A DNA stretch of 64,000 bases from Capsicum annuum. Lineage: Eukaryota; Streptophyta; Magnoliopsida; Solanales; Solanaceae. The position numbers were made by a program, and so were the translations under genes. This document shows positions 11,794-24,314 of this stretch, in pieces. Below the pieces are notes generated by a model that saw only the letters and a list, made by a program, of their open reading frames with translations, was not told the DNA's origin and searched no databases. The stretch is from assembly GCF_002878395.1 (NCBI RefSeq), contig NC_061121.1, forward strand, positions 19,157,494 through 19,221,493, given 5' to 3'. The first letter of the stretch is position 1; the number at the start of each line of letters is the position of its first letter.

Positions 11794-11965
11794 TAGGGGC
11801 GCAGTTAGGGCTTTCAGAAAGAGAGTTCAAAATATGAAGTAAATACCTGAAGAAGTCAAAGGGTTCAACCCCTATAATATATATATAAACGAATAATTTA
11901 AACCACATATAAACAGTGTGAACTTTCATCGGGAGGAGTTTGGATCCTACTTGGCTCCGCCCCTA
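11794..11965. mobile_element. Short hAT-like MITE, 172 bp
   Basis: TAGGGGCGCAGTTAGGG on the left faces TTGGCTCCGCCCCTA on the right, giving the inverted terminal motif TAGGGGCG. The flanks do not form a convincing 8-bp duplication. It shares the terminal motif type with the element at 10459-11053. Confidence 0.5.
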
Positions 11966-12400
11966 ATCTCCACCATTTGCATGCTCATCTCGTTGAGCCA
12001 TGGGCTCTAATACCAGTTTTAAGGTCAAGGAATTAGGTCAAGAAAAATCAAAAGGAAGTCACTTTGGTTCATTTTACCCTCTCTCTCTGTCTCTTTTTTC
12101 ACCCCTTATACTCCTCAGCAAAATAAATGCTGAATTTGTGCTTGAGAAATGATTTATTAATTATGTCTCAATAACATGCATCTTTACTTTCCCAGTAATC
12201 AATCATTGGAACGCTGACTGAGGATTTGTGGAGTTGGTTAATTTATATTGATTTACAATCATAGTGATGCCTAGTTATACTAAAAATAAAAAATCCCTGG
12301 AAGAGGGAATTGGTTAATTTCTTGTATGGGTACTCAACCACATCTAGATAACCAACATATATTTACATTGAATATCATGAAGTCAAATCTATTTTAATGT
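11966..12400. other. Non-coding spacer with PBS-like motif
   Basis: On the minus strand, CTGGTATTAGAGCCCATGG at about 12000-12018 resembles a Met-tRNA primer binding site of a decayed LTR element, but no LTR or coding region could be linked to it. A CT-rich run lies near 12079-12092. Confidence 0.35.
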
Positions 12401-12748
12401 TTTCTTCTTCTTCTGCTCCTTCTTCTCCTCCTCCTCCTCCTCCTCCTCCTCCTCCTCCTCCTTCTTCTTCTGCTCCTTCTTCTCTTTATCCTTCTCCTTC
12501 TTCTGCTCCTTCTTCTTCTGCTCCTTCTTCTTCTGCTTCTTCTTCTTCTTCTTCTGCTCCTTCTTCTTCTGCTCCTTCTTCTTCTTCTTCTTCTTCTTCT
12601 TCTTCTTCTTCTTCTTCTTCTTCTTCTCCTTCTTCTCCTTCTTCTCCTTCTCCTTCTTCTCTTTCTTCTTCTTCTCATTCTTCTCCTTCTTCTTCTTCTC
12701 CTTCTTCTTCTCCTTCTTCTTCTCCTTCTTCTCCTTCTGCTTTTTTTT
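12401..12748. repeat. (TTC)n/(TCC)n polypyrimidine microsatellite, about 345 bp
   Basis: The plus strand is almost pure pyrimidine, made of TTC, TCC and occasional TGC triplets. It creates open frames on both strands (poly-Ser/Pro and poly-Arg), which are artefacts of the repeat. Long homopurine-homopyrimidine mirror tracts of this kind can adopt triplex DNA. Confidence 0.95.
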
Positions 12749-12814
12749 TGCCTTCTTTCTCGAGCTACCATAGAAGCCTCCTTTTTCTAGTTTTAGTTTT
12801 TAAAATATGTATCA

Positions 12815-13032
12815 CATGATGTGTAAACGTATATACATTATTATATATTACATATACATATACATCCTTATACATTACATATAGACGGTATAAATAATTA
12901 TAAACTATTATGTAAGTATTATGTATGCATCGTTATAAACTATTATACATACATATACATTGTATATGCAATATATAGATAATGTATATACTTTGTATAA
13001 TTATGTATAAAGATTGTATAAGGACAATGTAT
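12815..13032. repeat. TATACAT/ATGTAT-rich low-complexity block
   Basis: ATATACAT and its complement recur many times, for example TATATTACATATACATATAC. There is no coding potential. Confidence 0.7.
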
Positions 13033-13253
13033 CCTCACGGTTTTGGCTCAAGAGTTGGATGCATTCAAAATGATGAGGCTGTACAAAAGGAAACAACTCA
13101 TCCAAGAAAGAGTAACAAAATGAATCGCTTGTGATCTGACATTTTTCTTACGTTTCTGTGTAGTTAGTCATGTCTAAACATGCTTAAAATTAAAATTGTA
13201 ACTAGGCATAGATAACTCAGGTTCTTCCAATGGGTAAAGAGATTGCAAACATG

Positions 13254-13331
13254 ACTAGCTTTAGCAAAAAACAAAGTGATTCAGAAACATTAACTAGGTT
13301 TAGCAAAAAACAAAGTGATTCAGAAACATTT
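13254..13331. repeat. 39-bp tandem duplication
   Basis: The unit ACTAG(C/G)TTTAGCAAAAAACAAAGTGATTCAGAAACATTA occurs twice in direct succession (13254-13292 and 13293-13331) with one clear base difference. Confidence 0.85.
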
Positions 13332-13406
13332 TGTGGCTCGAAGTGACTGGAAGAGTGCTTCTTAGTCTATGATGCAACTCATTCAACACAAATAGTCTAT
13401 CTTTCA

Positions 13407-15487
13407 ACTCATCAAATTTAACTTCCAAGTGACGACTTGAGCTGATAAGCCGTCACCTACGTCGTCACCCATGACCAGACTTGATCAACCTCACTCTTAA
13501 ACTATTTTGAAGGAGTATTTTGGTCTTTTCGCTCTCATCCCATGACATAAATCACCAAAAACACGTACTTAGCCATCATAAACAAGTTTTAAAAACCCTT
13601 AATCCTCTTTATTCTCAAGAACAAGATTAGGGTTTCTCCTTGAGGTCATCTCCCAAGAACTTCAAGATTTCATTACGTTCTCTTCAAGATAATCAAGAAC
13701 TTAAGGTTCCTAAGCCAAGAACTTCAAGAAAAGCCTTCAAGAACGCTCTCAAGGCTTCCAAAGTCAACTTGTTTCATCGAATCAAGCCAAATAAGGTATG
13801 CGGGGTTATGAACAAGGATACTTCTTTCATCCTTGTGCCCAAAACTAGTTTTTAAAGTTGAATTTACATGAAATTATATGATTTACAGTTTAGGGTTCAT
13901 ACCCAATTATCATTATTTGAAGATGTTGATGTTACAAGTGATTAAACATTGAATTGCATCTATACTCTTGCATGTTTTTACGTGTGGAGTGATTTTATAT
14001 ACATTGGGAGTTGAATTTCACTATCTTGACTAGAATTGTGCAAGAATTTCAAGATTTTGATTATTGAGCATGACTTTATGATAATTTGACATGAGTTTGA
14101 AACATGGGTTATTAAGCGCTAGTTTGAATCTTGATATTTCAAAGAGGAGAATGTTTAAGTATCCTGTGATTTGTTTATATTCAGATTTTGGATAAGATTT
14201 GATCTTTTGATCTTTATCTAAGATATGAAATCCACTTCGCAGTTTTGATTACACTTTTGATTATAGTTTAAAGTAAACAGATGCATAGATGATTTTTATT
14301 GTAAACCCTTATATTGGTTTAAAGTGGATTTCCTACAGAATGAGCATACAAATTAAAGGGAGTAGTATTTAGCACCGAGTTGGGTATGTATCCTAGTTCA
14401 CATGCCCCAGAACTACGAGCCAAAGTAGGAATAGATTCAGATTATTGCCATTATATTGACGCAAATACAGATTGTGATCACTTAGCTCGGGTTGTACTCC
14501 TTGGCAAGAGTATGATACCACTCCCCAATGTGATGTTTTTCCCTTAGGGGAACTAGACGTTGGACTCCATGATAGCTCACATGGTTTATGTCAGTTAGAG
14601 GAACCTCTCTAATAGAAAAGAATAACAAAAAGGTTTTTACAAATCAAGTGTAAAGGCTCACAAATTTACTCAAGTATGGTCTTACTTAAAATACAAGTTA
14701 CAAAATTTCAGCTTTTAGTATTCATATGATAAAGGTGAGCCTTTTTTATACTTAGCTTGCATAAATTAAAAATAGATCACAAGTACAGTTTTTAGAACTA
14801 AGTGTCATGGCTATTGAGATTTATACAGTATACTGTATTATTCATGATTTACGATTTTCTAGTTTTCAGTTATTCAAGCTAATGTGAGCCATTTACATTT
14901 AGCATGCATTCTTTTATGAGTTTACGTGAACGTTGAGATATTGTTTTACTTATGCATTCACCCCTACATGCTCAGTACATTCCAAAAGTACTGATCCACA
15001 TATACTTCTATGTGCTACATTATTTAATAATGTAGGTTCAGGTGCTCAGTTCCAGCAGCGTGATTGACCGTAAACATCTCTATCTACATCCTGAAAGTTG
15101 GTGAGTCCTCATAGTTCGGGAACTTAGTTATTCAGATTTTCAATTTTATAGAGTATTTTATTTAGATGTTTTCAGTCAGTTCGAGCCAACTGGGGGTCTT
15201 TCCCAGTGAATCTATAGTTAGTAGTGTTAGAGGCTTGTCTGACTATTAGATACATTTCAGTTTTTTAGTGTTGGTTGTTCAGATTTCCTAGTTAAGTACT
15301 TTCAGACATTATGTTTAGTTAAACTCAGTCCAGTTCAGATAGTATTTCAGTATTTTAGCATACCGCATGCTTATATTATCTTTACTTGAGTTTTCAGAAT
15401 GAGTTACAGGCTTTTAGGGTTAGCTCAGGACTATATGTAGTTTGGAGCACCGTGTGGCGTCCCGGGACCCATTTTTGGAGAGTTACA
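13407..15487 (+). mobile_element. Chromovirus LTR, left copy, 5'-truncated
   Basis: It is collinear with the complete LTR at 20517-23066 but begins at the equivalent of base 20970, so the first 453 bp are missing. It ends GAGAGTTACA, just before the primer binding site. Landmark blocks common to both are GACGACTTGAGCTGATAAGC, GGTTTCTCCTTGAGGTCATC and GGAGCACCGTGTGGC. A 71-codon frame at 13640-13855 is open in both copies but lies in what should be LTR/leader sequence, and its translation matches nothing known. Many scattered differences show the copies are old. Confidence 0.85.
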
Positions 15488-15490
15488 AAC

Positions 15491-15503
15491 TTGGTATTAG
15501 AGC
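15491..15503 (+). other. Primer binding site of left chromovirus copy
   Basis: TTGGTATTAGAGCC begins three bases after the LTR end. It matches, with one transition, the complement of the plant initiator Met-tRNA 3' end (TGGTATCAGAGC) used by many plant gypsy elements. Confidence 0.8.
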
Positions 15504-15693
15504 CTAAGGTTTAAAGAGTCCTAGGGAGTCAGATAAGCCACGTTAAGTAGAATCTTGATCATGGGTGTGAAGCGCGCCACATTTATGAGCAAGAGTCTAC
15601 GGGATGTTTTAGGAAATCATCCCTTTTTAAGATTTATCGTGCTTACAGTGCCTCTATTTGCTTTTAACTCATGCTCTTATGTGACAGTTGAAC

Positions 15694-16754
15694 ATGCCTT
15701 CTCACCGAGATAATACACGCAGAATTGATAACCAGCCACCCTAGCTTGTTGACCCTCTGAATGAGAACGTATCCCACGCTGAATTTCAGGCTGCTTTTCA
15801 GGCGTTGGACCAAGCTGTGACTGTCAATATTTAGGGCAACCATCATAATATAGTCCCACTTTGAATGGTGATTTAGCTGCAACCAAAATTTGCAACTTCA
15901 TGAGGATGAATCCGCCTGAGTTCTTTGGGTCCAAAACAGATGAGGACCCATAGCTGTACTTAGATAAGGTAAAAAAGATCACCCAAATTATCCATGTTAC
16001 TGCAGAGAAGAGTATAGATTTAGCATCCTATAGGCTGAATGATGTGGCGTATGATTGGGTGGTTATGTGAAAGAATGGTAAATATGAGATTGCAACTCCT
16101 TTGAGTTGGCAGGTGTTTCAAGATGCATTTCTAGATAGGTTCTTCCCATGTGAATTGAGAAAAGCTAATATAGAGGAGTTCATGAACTTGAGGCAGGGCT
16201 CGATGATAGTAAAAGAGTACTACCTTAAGTTCAATTAGTTGTCTAAGTATGCCCCTGACACGATGGCTGAACCTAGGTCGAGTATACATAAGTTAGTTAC
16301 TGGTGTATCTGGTTTGGTAGTAAAGAAGTGTAGGACTGCCATGCTTATTGGGGATATGGATGTTACTAGGCTGATGATTTATTCTCAACAAATTGAGGCA
16401 TAAAAGTTAAAGGGGGAGAGAGAGAGAGGAAACAAGAAGGCTAGAATCAGACAGTTTGAATATGGACAGACAAGGTTTGGAGGGGGAAGGCATTTGCAGT
16501 CTCAGGGTCACCCATCTATGCCAATGCCATCTTCAGCCAGTGCTTCCGCACCCAGAACCAAGCAGGAGCAGTTGGGTAGAACTTCTATATCCAGATCTCT
16601 AAATAGTATGGGTGGAACGCCCAGTTATCCAATTTGTGTTAAGTATGGTAAAAATCATCTTGGTAAGTATTTGTTGGGGAAGAAAGGTTGTTATGGATAT
16701 GGTAAGTCGGGTCATGGGATCAAAGAGTGCCTGTATTCTATGCAGGAAAGTTGA
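15694..16754 (+). pseudogene. Chromovirus gag, left copy
   Basis: This is the remnant of the capsid/nucleocapsid region of a Tekay/Del-type gypsy element. The gag start ATG (15694) opens a frame with an in-frame stop after about 17 codons and several more later. The core recognisable by PPEFFGSKTDEDP, then FLDRFFPCELRKANIEEFMN and later [21 protein letters not shown], is the retrotransposon gag domain. The nucleocapsid finger (about 16693-16734) reads CYGYGKSGHGIKEC, with the second zinc-binding Cys changed to Tyr, so it could not bind zinc normally. The clean frame at 16494-16754 covers the linker and finger. Non-functional. Confidence 0.85.
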
Positions 16755-16859
16755 GATATTCGTCCTCAGACTTAGGCCACTAGTGCACTAGCCCCTTTAA
16801 TTCGCTCGGCCCCTCCTCAGGGCTTATCATCCTGCACTAGTGGCGGTTAGTGCCAGAAT

Positions 16860-18143
16860 TGGTTTTATGCTTTACCATCTTGTTAGGAGCAGAAATGTTC
16901 ACCAGACGTTGTTACCAGTATGCTTCGTGTCTTTCACCTTGACGTTTATGTGTTATTAAACCCAGGGTCAAATCTCTCTTATGTGACTCTGTTAATTGCA
17001 GTGAATTTTGAAGTAGGTCCTGAAAAGATTTCTAAGCCCTTCTTAGTTTCCTTCCCGGTGGGTGATTTAGCTATTGTCAAATGAGTCTATAAAAAGTGTC
17101 CTATCACTGTCCTTCATAAGATCATATTAGCAGAACTGATAGAGTTAGACATGGTCGATATTGACATTATTCTGGATATGGATTGACTCATTTCCGTTAT
17201 GCATTTATAGATTGTCGCACCTGAATAGTGAAGTTTTAGTTTCCTGATGAGCTAGTCTTTGAGTGAGAAGGTAATTCAGTGTCTCCCAAGAGTCATTTCA
17301 TATCCTATCGTAAAGCCAGAAAGTTGATATCAAAAGGGTGCATTTATCATGTAGTTTGAGTCAAAGACACTAAGTCTGAGACTCTAATAGTTCAGTCAGT
17401 CCGAATAGTCAGTGAGTTTCTCAAAGTTTTTCTCGAAGATCTGCCAGGGGTACCTCTCGATAGAGAAATAGAATTCGGCATTGATCTTTTTCCAGATACT
17501 CAACCCATCTTCATTCTTCCATATCGTATGGCTCCACCGAGCTTAATGAGTTAAAAGAGCATATTAAATACCTATTAGATAAAGGTTTCATAAGGCCCAG
17601 TGTTTCTCCATGGGACGCTCTCGTCATATTCAAGCATAAGAAAGATGTTTTCTCCGAATGTGTATTGATTACCATCAGTTGAATAAAGTCACAACCAAAA
17701 ATAAATATCATCTTCCTAGGATTGATGACTTATTTAACCAACTCCAAGGAGCAAGCTACTTCTCTAAGATAGACCTTAGATCCGGCTATCACTAACTTAA
17801 AGTAAGGGAATATGATATTCCAAAGACAGATTTCAGAACCCGTTACGGTCACTTTGAGTTTCTAGTCATGTATTTCGGTCTAATGAATGCCCCAACAACC
17901 TTTATGGACTTAATGAATAGAGTGTTCAAACAGTATTTGGACATATTTGTCATGGTCTTTATCGATGATATCCTTGTTTATTCCCATAGTGAAGATGACC
18001 ATGTAAACCATCTTAGAATTGTGTTGCAAACTCGTAGAGATCACCAGTTGTTAGCCAAATTCAGCAAGTGTGAATTTTGGCTAAGGTCAATTATTTTCCT
18101 CAGTCATATTATTTTCGGTGATGGCATTAAAGTTGATCCTTAA
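16860..18143 (+). pseudogene. Chromovirus protease and reverse transcriptase, left copy
   Basis: The protease is at about 16915-17200: the segment that should carry the catalytic Asp reads NPGSNLSYVT, so the Asp is lost, and in-frame stops follow. The reverse transcriptase begins near 17540 ([21 protein letters not shown]), is frameshifted near 17640 and resumes at 17868-18143. There [20 protein letters not shown] leads to the active-site motif FIDDILVYS, with both Asp residues kept. Stops and frame changes preclude a functional polyprotein. Confidence 0.85.
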
Positions 18144-18203
18144 AAGACAAAAATAGTAAAAAACTGGCCTAAACCCATCTCTCCATCATACATTAGGAGT
18201 TTC

Positions 18204-18857
18204 TTGGATTTAGCTGGCTATTACCAACGATTTGTTGAGGGGTTTTCATCTATTGCAACCCCTATGTCTAGATTAACTCAAAAGAAAGTTAAGTTTCAGT
18301 GGGCAGATTCCTGTGAGAAGAGTTTTCAGGAGTTGAAGGGTCGACATACTTTGGCCTTAGTTTTGACGTTACCTGACGATATATATGGATTTGTTGTTTA
18401 TTATGATGCTTTTAGAGTTGGTCTGGGTTGTGTTTGCATACAGAGAGGTAAGGTCATAGCCTGTGCCTCTAGAAAGCTTAAGTATTATGTAAAAACCTAC
18501 CCTACCCTTGATCTTGAGTTGGCTGTTGTTATGTTTGCCTTAAAAATCTAGAGACACTATCTTTATGGGGTGCATGTTGATGTGTTCACCGACAACAAAA
18601 GCTTGCAATATGTATTTTCGCAGAGAGAGTTAAATCATCATAAGAGAAGGTGGTTAGAATTTTTAAAAGACTACGACATGAGTGTTTTGTACTATCTGAG
18701 CAAGGCCAATGTTGTGGCAGATGCCCTTAGTAGACTATCTATGGGTAGTTTTCCTTATGTGGAGAATGATAAGAAAGAGTTAGTTCGAGAAAGTCATCGG
18801 TTGGCCAGATTAGGTGTGCAGTTGGTTGACTCAGCTGAGGGGAATGTTTTGGTCTAG
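18204..18857 (+). pseudogene. Chromovirus RNase H region, left copy
   Basis: A connection segment ([20 protein letters not shown]) precedes the RNase H fold. [15 protein letters not shown] is the first strand with the D..A..GLG signature; the expected acidic residues include the E of [14 protein letters not shown] and the D of VFTDNKSLQYVF. One stop (TAG, 18549-18551) splits the domain. ANVVADALSR near 18705-18732 is the classic end of gypsy RNase H. Confidence 0.85.
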
Positions 18858-18984
18858 AGTAGTTCGAAATCTTCTTTAGTTTTTAAAGTCAAGGAGAAGC
18901 AAGATAAGGACTCCAGTTTGGTCAGACTGAAGGAGTCAGGTACAGATCAGAAGGTAGAGGTTTTTCCCCAAAGGGGAGATGGTG

Positions 18985-20283
18985 TGTTGAGATACCAGAA
19001 AAGACTATATGTACCGTGCGTTAATGGTTTGAGGTAGCGGATTATGGCAGAAGGGCATGGTGCACGTTACTTTATTCACCCAGAATCCACCAAGATGTAC
19101 CGAGACTTGCGAGAAGTTTATTGGTGTAGTGGTATAAAGAAAGATATTGCAGAGTTTGTGGCTAAGTGTTCCAACTGCCAATATGTTAAAGTAGAGCACC
19201 AAAGGCCTGGTGGCACCTTACAGGCATTTAGTATTCCCACTTGGAAGTAGGAAGAGGTGAACATGGACTTTGTGATAGGGTTACCTCATTCGTGTCGTCA
19301 GCATGATTCAATTTGGGTTATTATAGACAGACAGAACAAATTAGCCCATTTCTTACCAGTTCATAAGTCCTACTCAGCCGAGGATTATGCTAAGATGTAT
19401 ATTAGTGAGTTATTTAGTTTGCATGAAGTTCTGTTGTCCATCATTTTAGATAGCGGTACTCAGTTTACCTTTCACTTTTGGAAAGCCTTCCAAGGGTCTT
19501 GGTACCCAAGTCCATCTCAGTTCAACTTTTCACCCTCAGACAGATGGTCAGGTAGAGAGGACCATTCAGACCCTAGAGGACATGTAGAGGGTGTGTACTC
19601 TTGATTTTAAAGGGAGTTGGGATGACCACTTGTCTTTGATTGAGTTTTCCTACAACAACAATTATCATTCTAGTATCCAGATGGCTCCATTTGAGGCTCT
19701 CTATGGAATAAGGTGTACATCACCAGTTGGTTGGTTTAAAGTGGGTGAGACCACTTTAGTAGGACCGGATGTGGTGTTTAAAGCCATGGAAAAAGTCCAG
19801 CTAAGGAAATCTTATGCAGATATGACGAGAAGGGATCTTGAGTTTGAATTTGATTACTTAGTTTATCTGAAAGTTTCACCCATGAAGGGAGTGAAAATAT
19901 TTGAAAATAAGGGGAAGCTTAGTCTACGATATGTCTGCCCTTACAGAATACTAAGTCGTGTTGGGAAGGTAGCATATGAGCTTGAGTTACCTGTAGAATT
20001 GTCAGTTGTTCACCCTGTGTTTCATGTCTCCATGTTAAATAAGTGTATTGGTGACCCAGCCATAGTAGTACCTATGAAAATCACAAAATTCAGGATAGTC
20101 TCTCTTATGAAGAAATCCCAATCGAGATCCTAGATCACAATATTCGTAGGCTAAGGAAAAAAAAAGTTCCCTTGGTCAAAGTCATTTGACAAAATCAGTC
20201 CGTTGAGGGTGCCACCTGGGAAGCTAAAGCAGATATGCTATCCAAGTACCACCATATTTTCTCCACAAATTCAGATTCAGCCT
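18985..20283 (+). pseudogene. Chromovirus integrase and chromodomain, left copy
   Basis: The zinc-binding HHCC region is at about 19044-19200: EGHGARYFIHP supplies the histidines and CSNC the cysteines. The catalytic core starts MDFVIGLP (first Asp, 19263) and continues to LDSGTQFTFHFWKAF (second Asp); a frameshift near 19495 separates it from the Glu segment. The C-terminal part, 19591-20133, is open for 180 codons. After another frameshift a chromodomain-like tail is readable at about 20105-20283 (YEEIPIEILD...VEGATWEAKADM) with one internal stop. This tail places the element among the chromoviruses, probably the Tekay/Del clade. Confidence 0.85.
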
Positions 20284-20502
20284 AAGGTAACGATTTTCCT
20301 CAAATTGATTCTTTTCAGTTCCCAGTTTTAGCTATGTAATCCATTCCATATCATTGCATGCATTCACAAATATCAGTTTAGTTCATGTATGATGTTTCAA
20401 ACTCAGTTATGTAGTCCTTTTCCCAGTCATGTATGTTCTGTATATACTCTCAGATCTCCTATTTTTCTCATCTAACCAACCTCCTTCGAGGACGAATGTT
20501 TC

Positions 20503-20516
20503 CAAGGGAGACATAA
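20503..20516 (+). other. Polypurine tract of left chromovirus copy
   Basis: CCAAGGGAGACATAA lies immediately before the LTR start TGTAACACCC. Plus-strand DNA synthesis of such elements is primed from a purine-rich tract in this position. Confidence 0.7.
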
Positions 20517-23066
20517 TGTAACACCCTCATTTTCGGACTAGAATTCAAACCGTTGTTACCAAGTACATAGAACAGAACCCAATGATTCTAGGTCTAAATA
20601 TGGGTGATGATCATTTCTATAGTGTAAAAATGTCCTTTTATACCATTCGACATTATAAAAATCTCCTTACTCAAAGACGAGTTGAAAACGCTTCTATTGA
20701 GTAAGTTTTAGTGAAAATTTCAGCTTGGATCAAATTTCAACGATCATTACTCCTATTATATAATGAATTACGTAGCCTACTATATACCAATAGAAATATC
20801 ATTGAATCTTGTTTCTAATGCACTTGGTTTCACCTTAATCCGATATCAGAGCGGAAAGTTATACTCATTTTACCTAAGTATGTCCGTCTGTCAACAAAGT
20901 GACGAACTGAGTTGATAAGTCATCACCTCAGTGACGACCTATCAGCCCATGTCATCAGCCCAACCATAGACTCATTAAATTTAGCTTCCAAGTGACGACT
21001 TGAGCTGATAAGCCATCACCTAAGTGACGATTGATCAAACCAAGTCGTTACCCATGACCAGACTTGATTGACCTTACCCTTAAACAGTTTTGGAGGGGTA
21101 TTTTGGTCTTTTCCCTCACCTTCCACGACATAAATCACTAAAAATACGTACTTAGCCATCATAAACAAGTTTTAAAAACCCTTAATCCTCTTTATGCTCA
21201 AGAATAAGATTAGAGTTTCTCCTTGAGGTCATCTCCCAAGTACTTCAAGATTCCATTATGTTCTCTTCAAGAAAATCAAGAACTTAGGGTTCCTAAGCCA
21301 AGAACTTCAAGAAAAGCCTTCAATAACACTCTCAAAGCTTTCAAAGTTAACTTGTTTCATCGAATCAAGCCAAATAAGGTATGTGGGGTTATGAACAAGG
21401 ATACTTCTTTCATTCTTGTGCCCAAAACTAGTTTTTAACGTTGATTTACATGAAATTTTATGATTTACAGTTTAGGGTTCATACCCAATTATCATTATTT
21501 GAAGATGTTGATGTTACAAGTGATTAAATGTTGAATTGCATCACTACTCTTGTATGTTTTTGCGTGTGGAGTGATTTTATTTACATTGAGAGTTGAATTT
21601 CACTATCTTGACTAGTATTGTGTAAAAATTTCAAGATTTTGATTATTGAGCAAAACTTTATGATAATTTGACATAAGTTTGAAACATAGATTATTAAGTC
21701 CTAGTTTGAATATTGATATTTCAAGCAGGAGGATGTTTAAGTATCCTATGATTAGTTTATATTCAGATTTTGGATAAGATTTGATCTTTTGATCTTCAGC
21801 TAAGATATAGAATCCACTTCACAGTTTTGATTACACTTTTGATTACAGTTTAAAATAAACAGATGCATAATTGGTTTTCATTGTAAACCCTTATGTTGGT
21901 TTTAAAGTGGATTTCCCACAGAATGAGCATACAGATTAAAGAGAGTAGTATTTAGCACCGAGTTGGGTATGTGTCGTAGTTCACATGTCCTAGAACTACA
22001 AGCCAACGTAGTTACATATTCAGATTATTGCTATTTATATGGATTCAGATACAGATTATGATCACTTAGCTCAGGTTGTACCCCTTGGCAAGAGTATGAC
22101 ACCTCTCCTCAATGTGAGATTTTTTCCTTAGGGGAACTAGACGTTGGATTCCATGATAGCTCACATGGTTTATGTCAGTTAGAGAACTTTCCTAATAGAG
22201 TGAATAACAAAAAGGCTTTTAGAAATTAAGTGTAAAGGCTCACAAATTTACTCAAGTATGGTCTTACTTAAAATACTCGTTAAAGAATTTTAGCTTTTAG
22301 TTTTCATATGATAAAGGTGAGCCCTTTTTACACTTAGCTTGCATAAATTGAAAACAGATCACAAGTACAGTTTTTAGAACTAAGTGTCATAGCCCTTGAG
22401 ATTTATACAGTATACTTTATTATTCATGGTTAACGATTTTCCAGCTTTCAGTTATTCAAGCTAATGTGAGCCATTTGCTTTAAGCATGTATTCTTTTATG
22501 AGTTTACATGGACGTTGAGATATTGTTTTACTTATGCATTCGCCTCCACATGCTTAGTACATTCCAAAAGTACTGATCCATATATACATTTATGTGGTAC
22601 ATTGTTTAATAATGTAAGTTCAAGTGCTTAGTTCTAGCAGCGTGATTGACCGCGAGCATCTCTATCTACATTTCGAAAGTTGGTGAGTCATCATAGTTTG
22701 GGGACCCAGTTATTCAGATTTTTAGTTTTATAGAGTATTTTATTTAGATGTTTTTATTTATTTTGAACCAGCTGGGGGTCTGTCCCAGTGACTCTCTAGT
22801 TAGTGTTAGAGGCTTTTCTGACTTTTAGATATATTTTATTTTTTCAGTGTTGGTTGTTCAGATTTCCTAGTTAAGTAATTTCAGACATTATGTTCAGTTA
22901 AACTCAGTCCAGTTCAGATAGTATTTTAGTATTTTAGCGTACCGTATGCTTATATTATCTTTACTAGGGTTTTCAGAATGAGTAACAGGCTTTCAGGGTT
23001 AGCTCAAGACTACTTATAGTTTGGAGCACCGTGTGGCATCCTAGGACCCATTTTCAGGGAGTTACA
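20517..23066 (+). mobile_element. Chromovirus LTR, shared middle copy, 2.55 kb
   Basis: It starts TGTAACACCC and ends GGGAGTTACA, so TG...CA ends are present. It serves as 3' LTR of the left internal region and, as shown by the primer binding site at 23071, as 5' LTR of the right one. Inside, the motif GTGACGA(A/C)(C/T)TGAG(T/C)TGATAAG occurs twice about 94 bp apart (20899 and 20993). The 71-codon frame of the left LTR recurs at 21223-21438. Confidence 0.85.
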
Positions 23067-23070
23067 ACCT

Positions 23071-23082
23071 TGGTATCAGAGT
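23071..23082 (+). other. Primer binding site of right chromovirus copy
   Basis: TGGTATCAGAGT follows the LTR end by four bases and matches the complement of initiator Met-tRNA better than the left copy does. Confidence 0.8.
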
Positions 23083-23274
23083 CTAAAGTTTAGAGAGTCA
23101 AAAAAGCCATGTTACATAGAGTCTTGATCATGGGTGTGAAGCGCGCCATATTTATGGACAAGAGTCTATGGGACGTTTTAGGAAATCATTCTTTTCTTTC
23201 ATGATTTATCTGCTTACAGTGACTCTATCTGCTTTTGACTCATGCTCTTATGTGACACTTGAATATGCCTCCTC

Positions 23275-24314
23275 GCTGAGCTAATACACCCAGAATTGAT
23301 AACTAGCTACCACAGCCTGCTGACCCTCTGAATGAGAAAGTTTCCCATGCTAAATTTTGGGCTATCTTTCAGGAGGTGGCCCAAGCTGTGACTGTTAATA
23401 TTTAGGGCAACCATCAAGCTGGAGTCCCACTTTAGCAGAATGGTGATTTAGCTGTAACTAGAATTTATGACTTTATGGGGATGAATCCGCTTGAGTTCTT
23501 TGGGTCAAAGTAGGTGAGGACCCACAACTATACTTAGAAGAAGTGAGAAAGATCACCTAAATTATGCGTGTTACTGGGAAGAGAGTATGGAGTTAGCATT
23601 CTATAGGCTGAAAGATGTGGCGTATGATTGGGTGTTTATATGAAAGAATGGTAGAGATGAGAATGTGGCTCCTTTGAGTTGACAGGTATTTCAGGATGTA
23701 TTTCTAGATAGGTTCTACCCACATGAATTGAGAGAAGCTAAGATAGAGGAGTTCATGAACCTGAGGTAGGGCTCGATAATAGTAAAAGAGTACTACCTTA
23801 AGTTCAATCAATTGTCTACGTATGCCCCTGCAACGATGGTTGACCATGGGTTGAGTATGAGTAAGTTTGTTATTGGTGTATCTGGTTTGGTAGTAAAGGA
23901 GTGTAGGAATACCATGCTTATTGGGGATATGGATCTTGCTAGACTGATGATTCATGCTCAACAAATTGAGGTAGATATGTTGAAGGGGGAGAGAGAGAAA
24001 ACAAGAAGGCTAGAATCGAACAGTTTGAATATGGCCATACAAGGTTTGGAGGGGAAAATCATTTACAGTCTCAGGTTTGCCCATCTATGCCAGCACCATC
24101 TTCAGCCAGTGCTGCCACACCCAAAACCAGGCAGGAGCAGTGGGGTAGAACTTCTATGTCCACATCTCAAAATAGTTTGGGTGGAAGGCCCAATTATCCA
24201 ATTTGTGTTAAGTGTGGTAAGAATTATCTTAGTAAGTGTTTGTTGGGGCAAAAAGGTTGTTATGGATGTGGTAAGTCGGGTCATAGGATCAAAGTGTGCT
24301 TGTATTCTATGTAG
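23275..24314 (+). pseudogene. Chromovirus gag, right copy
   Basis: It is homologous to 15694-16754 at the same distance from its primer binding site. The start ATG is kept but the fifth codon is TGA. A longer open frame from 23812 covers the C-terminal capsid ([20 protein letters not shown]) and then runs out of frame; the proper frame continues at 24087-24314. Here the nucleocapsid finger CYGCGKSGHRIKVC keeps all four ligands, unlike the left copy. Frameshifts and stops make it non-functional. Confidence 0.85.

Noticed and set aside
12000..12020. Met-tRNA-type primer binding site on the minus strand
   Set aside because: No LTR or gag/pol remnant is attached, so it may be chance similarity or a lost element.
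12394..12819. Poly-Arg (minus) and poly-Ser/Pro (plus) open frames of 125 and 140 codons
   Set aside because: They are produced entirely by the TTC/TCC microsatellite and have no family motif.
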